A DNA stretch of 64,000 bases from Lottia gigantea. Taxonomy: Eukaryota > Mollusca > Gastropoda > Lottiidae. The translations under genes and the position numbers were made by a program. The number at the start of each line of letters is the position of its first letter. The stretch's first letter is position 1. A model generated the notes under the pieces. It was not told where the DNA came from, did no database searches, and was given only the letters and a program-made list of their open reading frames with translations. The stretch lies in NCBI RefSeq assembly GCF_000327385.1, contig NW_008710950.1, positions 3,206,064-3,270,063 of the forward strand, given 5' to 3'. Below are positions 49,708 to 61,400 of the stretch, one piece after another.

Positions 49708-52700
49708 TTAAGTATATTTTTTGGCGATTAAAAGAGCAGCAACACCAGCTGCTAATCCAACAGTAGCTAATCCTCCAATGACAGGTAAAACTATTTTAGC
49801 TTTCTGTTTTAACATATACTGTGCTGTGGCTTTAGCAGCTCCTAACACTGTCTTCTTTATACTGGATCTTTCTGATATACGAGTCCAATATTGGTAAACT
49901 TCTGGTCTTTTGTCTCTGGAAAATAATTTGGAATCTAATCCAAGATAAACTGCTCTTCCTATCAATGTGGCTAGAGAAATATCAGCAGCTGTCAATGTTG
50001 GTCCAACAATCCAAGTTTCTTCTACACCATCTGAAATAGACAATCACTATCCATGACCTGCCTTTTAAAATAGAAAACCTTTCCTTTTAACACATATTCT
50101 ATTAAGTATACAATGTACATGCATTAATTGAACTTCAGTTAGTGTAGACTAGTTAGATATGCTATCATGAAAAACAATAAAATATATTTGCAAAAAGAAA
50201 ACCCACGAAAACTGCCCAAAATTCAACAAAGCCTTCAATTTTGGACTTTATGTTTATATGCCAATTTTGATTAAAGGAAATTAGTTTAAATTAAAGGAGC
50301 TACAGCACTTCCAATATTTGTCAATGTTTGTTGTAAGTAAATGATTTCGAAGAAATAAAACCTTTAAATAATGATGATAAATAATATGATAATGATGATG
50401 TTTGCTGTAAATCATTTTCAATATATCAAAGCTTTATTCTATTTCACACATCATATCAATATACATATTGCCATCATATCAATATGGGAGCCGCGGTGGC
50501 TCAGTGAGTTAGACGCTTGCTCGCTAACCTGAAGGTCCAGGGTTCAATTCCGGCATAGGTCGAGATAATACCTTCGGATTTTTCAACCCGGTTTCCCCCT
50601 GTCAGTGATGCAGGTAAGATGGGCTGACATGGAAAAAGCGTCTAGTCTTTCGGATGGGACAATAAACCGAGGCCCTGTGTGCTACAGGCTGTGCACGTTT
50701 AATATCCCTCGACAGTTGGAAATCGAAAAAGAGCAGGCTAATGCTGCTGTCCTGGCAAAATTTCCCTCATGGCACCCTGCATGGCGTTGCCCGTCTTCAT
50801 TAGCCCACATGGTGCAGAAGAGTAGGACGTAAAACTTCAGTCATTTCATTTCATTTTATCATATCAATATACATATTGCCATCATAATATTGCCATCATA
50901 TCAATATATATATATTGCCATCATATCAATATACATATTGCCATCATATCAATATACATATTGCCATCATATCAATATACATATTGCCATCATATCAATA
51001 AATATATTGCCATCATATCAATATACATATTGCCATCATATCTGAGATTATTATTTTTGTATATTTCTCTTTAAAATATTCCTATATCAATAATATCAAA
51101 AATTGAAGTTTGTTCTAAATCATTAAAAATTGAACAAAAAATATAAGACTAAACCATATCTTAAATTTGTGCCTTTTGTAACTAAACCATTGTTGATTAT
51201 CAAATACCTTTTTTGTTTTGTATCAATAATGTTTCCATTTGTTCAAATACTTTATCGAGATCATCAATAGCCTTCTGAACTCGAACCTTATCACTACACA
51301 AGCTGATTTTCTTGGTAAAATATTGGTTTTTAGTTAAATAGGCATCACGAAGATCAGGATGTTTGTCAGCTAATTCTGCACAAGTTGTTGCAAACGTGCT
51401 CCAAGCATCTTCTATTTCTATAAATTAAAATAACACATTAGCTTTTTGGACCATCAATTTTATAGCAGGCTAGTGTATGAAAGGCTATGACATAAAATTA
51501 AAAAGATCTAATGCGTTTTTAATTCAAATTCTGAATTTAGAATTGAAGTTTTGAGTGTTTAAAAACATATTAACTCTTTTTTAATTACAATAACGAACAA
51601 ACCTTTTCTTGTTTTGAGGAAGGCTTTAGGTAATTTTAGACCAGAATGTGAAAGTTCAGGGTAAAATAAACAACCATATGTGATATATTCCATACATATT
51701 CTTCCTAAAATACCTCTTACTCTCTCAACTTCTTTACCAATTTCACTACTTTTATCAGGCACTAGTTTAGGTTCTAAAAAAGAAACATTTCCTCATAATA
51801 CAACAAATTCTAAGCAGTGTATGTTGTACAGTGTACAAAACATCTAGATCCTTATTTCAATCAATCAGACTGAATTATGGTATGGATCTCTGACTCATCA
51901 TATGAATATGTATATATATAAAACCATGCCACTTACAATTGGTAGAGAGTATACCTATTGTTGGCATCTCTGAATGTGAAAATGACTATTCACTATCAAC
52001 TTACCTGTTGGTACTTCTTTATCAATATAGTCTACTATATCTTTGGATTCTACCACTACCTTATCACCATCAGTTAGTACAGGTATCTCACATTTATAAT
52101 ATAACCTAACAAACTTAACTTTCAACTGTTCACCGGATAAAAAATTTATTATCTTTTCCTTATATAGGGCTTGTTTTTCTTCTAAAGCTATCAATACCTA
52201 GAAATAATAGAGATATTGTTTATAAATATGTTTTTAAATGTTGTTAAAATAAAGAGTAGGAATCAAAGGTGTTAGACCATTTTCCAATAACATATTTTTC
52301 TTGTCATATTGATTGTTGTCTGAGCAAAGTATAAGGTCTTTTGAATTTTTTCTATTATTTTTATGAGAATTGGAATATCAGCCTCAAATATCAGTCAAAA
52401 TTTGTGACATTTTTATGGTTGAATACTATTTTGAGGCTACTATTCAACTTAAAAATTTTAAAAAATTATTTTTTTGCTTAGACAATAAGTTGATTGATGT
52501 AATTTATAGATGATATTCTTTTCACCCAAAAATATACAACAAAAAAAAGAGCTATAAGCAAGGAGCAATACTACTAAATGATTGAAACTGCAGTAAGTTT
52601 TCAACTTTGATAAGGCTGGCAAAGGCCACCGAATCAATAACCCTCTTACAGACATTAATTCTATAGTTCTGACCTTTGTCTTGAATAACTAACAAGACTT

Positions 52701-53000
52701 GTTCTGCATAGAATAAAATTCAGTAGACAATGATATTTATCATTAGCTAGTTTTTTTCATCTCAGTATATATATATACATTCATATACATAGAGCCAAGT
52801 GTATCAAATAGACAGCTATAAGTACAAGTCAGTTTCAAGGTGATTCATTTGACATTCATTTTATAAATCATGATGAAATAGAAATATGTCATACTATATT
52901 ACTGGTTTTTTTTGCTAATAAAATATATATGAAATCTTACCAAATGAGAATAATAAGACGTAGGAAAATAATATAAGGTAAATCTATTCTTCATATCCAT
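49708..53000 (-). CDS. gdap1: Ganglioside-induced differentiation-associated protein 1-like (GDAP1), complete, 5 exons
   Basis: Exons in transcript order: 53000-52941, 52197-52005, 51773-51603, 51417-51208, 50030-49708. The total is 957 bp, 318 residues, with frame kept throughout. It is a GST-type protein: N-terminal thioredoxin fold (LYYFPTSYYSH, then IPVLTDGDKVVVESKDIVDY near residues 55-75), an insert with basic and charged helices (DDLDKVFEQMETLL, residues ~195-208), the GST C-terminal domain (WIVGPTLTAADISLATLIGR), and a C-terminal hydrophobic tail (about residues 292-314) ending AKKYT. This is the architecture of GDAP1, a tail-anchored protein of the outer mitochondrial membrane that promotes fission and whose human gene is mutated in Charcot-Marie-Tooth disease. 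GDAP1 and GDAP1L1 cannot be told apart here. Exon 1 was found by the ATGGATATGAAG start and a GTAAGA donor. Confidence 0.93.
50450..51045. repeat. 23-bp minisatellite (catatcaatatacatattgccat) split by a SINE
   Basis: Units of ATATCAATATACATATTGCC plus ATC recur about eight times, mostly at 50858-51040, with one to two units before 50485. Some are truncated. The array lies in the last intron of the gdap1-like gene. A SINE is inserted at 50486. Confidence 0.85.
50486..50857 (+). mobile_element. tRNA-derived SINE, about 370 bp
   Basis: The head has a split RNA polymerase III promoter: an A-box-like GTGGCTCAGTGAGTTAGACG and a B-box GGGTTCAATTCC, as in tRNA-derived SINEs. A long core follows, including CTTTCGGATGGGACAATAAA, a block I recall as common in invertebrate SINEs. 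The tail is TTTCATTTCATTTT. The host minisatellite sequence ATCATATCAATAT stands on both sides and may be the target duplication. The 75-codon open frame within it is incidental. Confidence 0.88.
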
Positions 53001-54606
53001 TTTATCTGCTTAATTGTATCCTTAACAGGGAAGTCGTCTGCAGGTATCACATGCCTGCTTCTATTCATAGAGCAGGTGATAAGGAAGAGTCTATTATAGA
53101 GAGGGGTTGTAATTGTCTTGGACTGAGCCATTATTGATTCCTGATAGTTTTAATTCTAAAGATAACCAGGAATCAAGAGAAATCTAGAAATAGATACTCA
53201 GAACATGTTATGAATATTGTTAATGTCAACTTTGATATTGTTAGTGGAATGGAACTGTTTCCTGTAGGCCTATGGTCTGTATAAAAATCAATATGATTAA
53301 ACCATCTGGGTATGTTTTTATGGTGATATAGGGAAAGGGTTGGAACTTCTTATATAAGCACTTGCACATAATATAATAACAATAATAAGTTTACCCAATG
53401 AAAACAGTAAGCTTCAATATCTTATAGAAGGTGAAAAACAGTAAACAAGATTATTTCTCAAGGGATTAACCATTGCCTTTATGGAAATACTGACAAATAA
53501 ACAATCCAACTCACCACCAAATAGCAGTATTGGACTTAATTCTTGTAAGTCATAGGTGATCCAATTTGTTTTTCATGATGGATGAAACTCCATTAATCAA
53601 CAAAAATTAGGCACAATGAACTGATAATATCACAATAGAACTACAATTATTTTTTTATTTTATGATTCAATGAATTGATTTAAACTATCTTGTTTTGAGA
53701 TTCAATCAAAAATATCACTCATACATACAAATAATATACATAATTTACAAATAATATACAACTTATAAAATATATACAAATTTGAACTAGATTATGTAAA
53801 GCACTCATTCTAAATCCATATTCACATATAAAAGAAAGGATTACCAGTTGCAGGTGTTCATTACAATTGAAAGGTACAAACAGTTATGAACATTTTATTA
53901 GAACAAAGAGGCTATTTTAATTATTCCTAATTAAAAAGAGGCACAGCCAGTTTAGTAGGGTGACATTTTTGGTGGTTACTATATATTTCATATGTATCAG
54001 ATGTTATTTATACGGTAGCCTACTGCACAGCACAAATAACATGTATTTTCAAAATGAGAGGTAACATTTAAATTTCAGGTTTTTAAATTTGAGACTCTTT
54101 GGGATTTTATTTTCTCTTTGCAGTATCAAATAAATCATGAACACATAATTTCTGAGCACTGAACCCTGAACATACTTGACCATTTTAAGAGACAAAAAAA
54201 GTCAAAAACATACAAATAGTGAATCTATAAATATCTATAAATATGTGCTTAGGGAATGCAAATGATACTGTTTATAAAATTATGAAATTCCCCACAATAA
54301 AATTCCAAACAAAAATTTGATAGTTCCTTTTATCGTCTTAGTTGTTCTCCCCATACAAATATTTACAATATTGTGTCAGTGACTGGTTATTCTATTTTGC
54401 CACATATACTTTAGACCTAAAAAACTGGAAATGGCATATTATTATCTTTTTTACTTTATCTGATGCATTGCAGGTATAAGTAAATAAAAAACATTTTGCA
54501 TTTATTATTAAAGAGAGAACACTGTTTTCAATATTTCTTGTCCAGATCTCATTTCTTCCAAAAAGTTAACTATCTTTTTAAAGATATGTTCCTATATTTT
54601 CATTTA
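53001..54606. other. Intergenic, no gene recognised
   Basis: Upstream flank of the gdap1-like gene, AT-rich. No coding exon, RNA gene or repeat with partners elsewhere in the window was recognised. Confidence 0.5.
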
Positions 54607-54890
54607 TAGAAATGAAAATGCTAATACTTTAATATGAATAAAAGGTAGAAGTGTTCTAATGACTTAGAAAAATACCAGTTTGTCTCACATAATAATTCTA
54701 TAATTAATTCATAGCTCGCTTAATTAGAAGAGAATTACCAACAGATTTCCAATGAGTGACAAATCAAGAAAGGTCAAAAAGTCTTATTTGGTTTATTCAG
54801 ACTGAACATACACGAACATTTAAGATAGATTAAAACTGGTTTGCTTTACTTGACACTAAAGAAATCCATCTTTCATCTATATTTCCGTCA
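54607..54890. repeat. Dispersed repeat, uninterrupted copy
   Basis: About 280 bp matching 17110-17268 and, more weakly, 18240-18310. Here 'aaaggtcaaaaagtctt' continues into 'atttggtttattcag', whereas at 17268 it runs into the 'gttacgcccac' element. It serves as a pre-insertion reference for that transposon. Confidence 0.6.
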
Positions 54891-55490
54891 AGAAATTGTT
54901 TAGTAGAAGAGTCACTGACGATATAACTATCACAGCTTTCACATTAACCCATCCCTCTTCTTTACAATAATAAATTAGAAATGTCAAAACATGATTGCCT
55001 TTTTTATCTATAGAACCATATAAATGAATATGGAAGCACAAAAGTAAGTTTAGAGCCAGCTAAACATTAGAGATCATGTGTCCACACCTCATCTCAGATA
55101 TCTGTTTCACTTTATCTGCTACATGCTAAATTATCATCAATCAGTTTATACATAATCATAATATACACAAAGTTAAATGGTATGATCACAGTTGAGCCTA
55201 TTTACAAAGTTAGCCATATATATATATGATTTACAAATATCAATTATTTTCTGATTAGTAGTATACAATCATATAATTCTCATAATTTGGAATCATAAAC
55301 TGTTTTGGGGTATTTAGAATGAAAATACAGACAAATACTGAAAGTTTCAATCAAATACTGGATGGAATATCATTTTTAAATTACTGCAGTCTTGTTAATC
55401 AATAAAATAATTTCAAATTTTATGTATTGATATGTATTATTGTCTTGTATTTTAATTTAGAAATATAATTATACAATAGCATACATTAAA

Positions 55491-58400
55491 CTATGCACAG
55501 GTTTCAGGGTGGGTGTGGTGGAAATGTTTTCGGAATTTCGATTTGTCTCCTTTGATATGTTCTACACTCTGTTTTCTTGTATGACCTGAAAAGCAAAGCA
55601 AAATATAACATATGATTTTAGTTGAATAATTTTTAGCCTTAAAACTCACCTTAACTTTATAACAGCAATTAAAGTATAATAGGTATAAAGGTCTACTTGG
55701 AATCTCAATAAGATGTTGAAACAATAACAAACAGATATATACAGACCTATAGTAACTATAGTGCTACCTATAGCTATGCCAGTTTGTCCATTCGGTACAT
55801 AATCTTCATCACCTATTGGTAGTTGTATTATTAATGATAACACTGCAGCTTTATTGCTGTGTAATGGTTCTATAGCAATTGCCCCTGGACCAATCTGAAA
55901 TTATAATTAGATCATCAAAGTCATTACCAGTGTCTTAAGACTGAATAATATATCAGATACCAAACTTAATAAAATCATATGAAATGCGAAACATGCTAGA
56001 ATTATTCTATATTTATTTTCAACAAAGACTTCCTTGTGCACCATGGATTCCTGCTTTGAAAATCAATAATGGATGTCCAAAGTCATAGTTAATCTTAAAC
56101 AAACCTTCTTGCGTTTTCTAGGGAAAGTGTCTTGAGGATCTTTCACTTCCTTCTTATCAGCTGAACATGGTTCTATTAATTTCTTTCTTTCTATGTCTAA
56201 TGTTACATTAGAAAATGGCCTACTTGCCATTTGTTGCATTTCTACTATCATTAGCTAAAAAGACAAAAATCATTTTCTCTCGTAAAAACAATTCAGTTTT
56301 GGACAAAGTAAAATTGAGAGAGATAGACTACCCTGAATTTGTGTTCTCACTATAGGCTAACCTTGTGATATCCTCAACAACTCTTTAAGATAAAATAAGA
56401 ACTTTTTTCTGGCCACAAGATACACTGTCAAGATATATTTAAAGAAACAATTATTACCTGTCTACGTCTATAACTATCATATTTATGTTTAATTTTCCAC
56501 AATGCTGCTGCTATCAATAATAATGATAAGAAACAGCTGAAAAATAAAAAATTTGAACCATAAATATAAATATATATCATATATGTATCACCATAAAATG
56601 CCATTCTTTTCATTTCAGTCCCATTCATTTTCAGATCAACTGTCTTTAGTATGATTTTTATTACAAACATATAAAAATCATTTTGAAATACATTTTAATA
56701 ATATTTCAAATAATATTCTCACTGATATAAATAAATACCTGTAACATAATGATGAATTAAAGATTACCTGAAGAATGTAACAAAGAAATGTACCAAATCT
56801 ATTTTAGGAAACTGTGAGAATGACACCTTAAATAGAAAATAAATAATGAATGTAATAAGATTCAAATAGGCTTGAGTTTGAACAGCTTTACATGGTAAAT
56901 AACATATTATTTTAAATCAACCAAACATGAAGCAGAACTCACAGGTCTCAATGGTGGGTCTATAAGGTTTTTTGAAAATTGGATCATAAAGTTAATGACT
57001 CAACATGAATTTTTTTTTTCTCCATTGTCTTATTCATCTATAACTTGTGCTTCTAATATGAAGGAATAACTATCCATGTAATGCTTTTTTTACAAATAGT
57101 GTTTCACAGGCTTTGAGGGCTAATTGTTTTTGTGGTAAGTTTTCAACAGATTTTGGAAATGTTCATCCAGGTGAATATGCTAAAAATATACTTACCACCA
57201 ACCAAAAAGGTGTTTTATAAGCATACACATAAACTAAAAATGTTGTATTTGCATCACCAGCAAAATCATAATCTTTATGTTCAAACTTTGTTCGGAATAA
57301 ATCACATTCATGAGCAACGGTAAAATATTCTTCTTCTGGTCGTGATTCTATAATAACATATTATAGATACTTAAATACATCATAATACATATCATTATAA
57401 AGACATTTACTAGGAATAGGAATATGTAAGCAATGATGCTTTCCTTTCATAAACATAACAAGAGTTAAGTAACGGTACTTTATAAAATATATCGTAATGT
57501 TACCTGATTTCGTTGTGATATTGATTAAAGCATATCCTGAACAATTTAAAGTAAAATCAACATCCCTGTCAGACTGTAAAAAACATAAAATTGAACTTGA
57601 TATTTTACATATCATATAAATGTAAATATAATGCATACCCTTTGTTATTTACTTATTTCTTTTGTAAAGAGTACAAGTGGTTGCCTAGCAAGATACGCCC
57701 ACTATCCTGATACATTTTCAGTATATCAAGGGCGGTCACCTATCTGTGTTAAATCATACCAGAAATTTAATTTGTGCAAAATGTTGTTGATTTAAACTGT
57801 CACCTCTATCACCAACAAATTTGGATGAGTTTTTACTAAGTCAATGGAAATGACTCAGAAAAATTGTCAGATTCAATCTTGACTAGGATCTCATCATTAT
57901 AAATGATCATATAAAATTTCATTGAAATAGGATAAAAACTGTACTTTCTGTTGTGTTCACAAACAAATTTTTACGTGTTTCTCATAAATCAAGGGCAATA
58001 ACTCAAAAAACGTTCATCGAAAAATAGTGAATATTGAACTTGTCCAAGATCTCATCAATATAAATGATCACACCAAATTTCATTCAAATCAGATGAAAAC
58101 TGTAGTCTCTAGATCTTTTTAGTTCTCATATTATAGTTACCAAAAATTAATCCTTTTTAATATAATATAATTTTCTAACATTAAAACATAGCTGACTATA
58201 CAATATATTAATATTATATATACATACTGATGTAGGAGTATTCTTAAAGTTGATCTGAGTAAAAAATCTATCTTCATACTTAGACAAATTAAAGGTGAAT
58301 TGAAAATCTGTCATTAATTGATCTGGAAAAAAAATTAAATCCATGTGAAAACGGTGCTTCCAAATATTATAAATTTGATCATATTTATTGGAAATACAAT

Positions 58401-61400
58401 ATATCTGTCAAAATGTCTAGCCTTGAAATACCATGAAAGAAGTCAGTTTCCAAATCCATATCATTAGCTGCAGTATAAAAGCAATCCATAGTTATTATCA
58501 TTTCTTTTCATTATCTTCTTTTGCATTTTTTACTGTTAACTCTAGTCAGTGCTATTTTGATCTTCTCTCCTTATATCAAACAAGATACTTGCAATATATA
58601 GACACAGCTTCATGGAACAACAATCACTGGTTAAAGTTTTATGCAACGTTTCGATGTGTTTCCCCCGTTGTCCTCAGGCACTTAATGAGAAGAAGTGATG
58701 GGCAAACTATATATACATTAATGCTTATTATTAAGAACACACAAGAGATAAATGGTTTATTGATACATTACATTAAATTTTAACAGGTACAATAAGAGGT
58801 ATATAATTCTTAAAATAACATACAGGCTGATTAAGTAAAATAATTGAAATAAAGTAAATGAATTAAAAAAAGATTAATTGAAGATTAAATAAACAACTAT
58901 TGCTAGTATTGGAGTCTTTTATTAATAGAAACTACATTGTTCATATAACTAACTATGCTTAAAGTTGGAAATTGTTTATTAAATACATTTATGAATAAGT
59001 TGATAAGTTTATCATATGCATGCGATAAATGAACACCTTCATCTCTGTTAAGGTCAGGCTGATATCTTCTGATGTGGATAGCTTCATGAAGTCTCCTGGT
59101 TTTATCTATGTGCTTATTGATTGTCAGTATGTTGGTATTGTCAAAGTTGACTTTATGTCCTGTTTTCCTTCCCATAGCAAGATGTTCAGCCAAAGCAGAT
59201 GTTCCTTCATTGCCGGGCTTGTCTTGATGGTCTTTGAGTCGAACATCAAGGGGTCTCTTTGTTTCCCCTATATAAGAACTTCCACAGGAGCACTCAACTT
59301 GGTAGACACATCCTTTTTGGTTGTTGGAGGGATTCAATTTACCACTGGCTCTGAGCAAATCTTTAAGCGTTGAGTTGCCAGAGAACACTGTTTCAATGTT
59401 TCTGACTGACTTTTTCAGGATCTTCTTGATTTGGTATGATGCCTTTTCGATGAATGGGATAGCTAAGCGGGTTGATGGTCTGTTGGGATTAGGCTGTTGG
59501 TTGGTTGGTTTTGTCATTAATACGGATCGAAAAGCTTGATGTACAAAGGCTGGATGGTAGTTGTTGTGCAAGCAAAATACTTTCTTGATGTGTTGTAATT
59601 CTTGTTGAAAGTATTCTGGGTCACAAATCCTTTTTGCTCTTCTGACCAGCGCTGTGATGGCTGCCCTTTTGACATGTTGAGGGGTGTTGGAATGGTAGTT
59701 CACATACTGATCTGTATGTGTAGGTTTCCTATACACGAATGTCTTCAACTGACCGCCTAACCGCTTAATTCTCACATCCAGAAAGGGTATAGAGTCATCT
59801 TCTTCTGCTTCTATGGTGAAATTCATCCTCTTATGCTGAGCATTAAGAAGTAGAGCTGATGGGTCATCTTCAGCTCTAAGCATGACGAAGGTGTCATCAA
59901 CTTTCCGGAACCAGCAGATTGGTGAGATCGGAGAGGTTTCCATGGTCTTTTCCTCAAAGGCTGTCATATAGATTTCAGTAATCAATGGTGACAAGGGGCT
60001 TCCCATAGGTAGACCGTGGATTTGTTCATAGATCTCATCTCCCCATGTGAAGTAGGTAGAGGACATACACATCTGAATGAGATCAACGATTCTGTCTGTA
60101 GTAAGTGTAGTATCTAGTGGGGTCTCTAATTTAGATATCTTATCTCTTATGATACTCAACACATCTTTACATGGGACATTGGTGAATAAGTCAACAACAT
60201 CATATGAGTACATCTTCCCTGTGATCTGCAGTTCTTTCAATTTGGTGACAAATTCCTCTGAGTCTTTAATGAATGAGTTAGCTGTTTTCCCCAAAGGTGC
60301 CAAGATTCTGCTAAGATGTTGGGCGATGTTATAGAAGACAGAATCCCGAGAGCATATGAGTAGCCGAGCCTTGATGGGGTTTTTGTGGATTTTAATTGTT
60401 GCTCTGGCATATTGTGAACGTGGGTGGCGGCTTGATCTCAGTTTAAATTTGAGTTGATTGGTAATTTGGTTACTGGATTCAAGTTCGTTTAACTTCTTGT
60501 CCAACCTGTCTTTGTATATGCTCATTGGGTTTTTGCAGAGTCTTCTGTAAGTTTTCGCATCACTAAGTAGTTCTGTGACAGTTTCTTGGTACTCTTTCTT
60601 ATCCATGATAACTATGGCTTTCCCTTTGTCTGCTGGTAAAATGGCGATCTTATTATCTTGTCTGAGGTCAGTGAGTGCATCCCTCTGAACTTTGGTTAAG
60701 TTGTTGGGTTGTATCTTGTTTTTAGCGAGGATCTCTGTCACTTGATGTCTCAGGTAGTTGATATGACCGCCTGGGGCTAATTGGTGTAAGCCACGTTCTA
60801 TGTTGACGATGAAGTCATCATGGTTTTTGAGTTTGGTAACGGGTGAAAACTTTAGGCCTCGGGAGAGGAGGTTTATTTGCTTGTCTGTAAGATTTTTCTG
60901 GCTTAGGTTGATAACAGTTTTGGTTAGGAATTCATTTGACAGCATCGTCAATCTCATTCAGATGTGCATGTCCTCTACCTACTTCACATGGGGAGATGAG
61001 ATCTATGAACAAATCCACGGTCTACCTATGGGAAGCCCCTTGTCACCATTGATTACTGAAATCTATATGACAGCCTTTGAGGAAAAGACCATGGAAACCT
61101 CTCCGATCTCACCAATCTGCTGGTTCCGGAAAGTTGATGACACCTTTGTCATGCTTAGAGCTGAAGATGACCCATCAGCTCTACTTCTTAATGCTCAGCA
61201 TAAGAGGATGAATTTCACCATAGAAGCAGAAGAAGATGACTCTATACCCTTTCTGGATGTGAGAATTAAGCGGTTAGGCGGTCAGTTGAAGATATGCGTG
61301 TATAGGAAACCTACACATACAGATCAGTATGTGAACTACCATTCCAACACCCCTCAACATGTCAAAAGGGCAGCCATCACAGCGCTGGTCAGAAGAGCTA

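Noticed and set aside
50486-50560. Functional tRNA gene
   Set aside because: A- and B-box-like blocks are present but the sequence does not fold as a full tRNA and is followed by a SINE core and tail.
50605-50832. 75-codon open frame
   Set aside because: It lies wholly inside the SINE and is incidental.
59029-60334. Open frames antisense to the Penelope-like element
   Set aside because: They are shadows of the reverse-transcriptase frame on the other strand.
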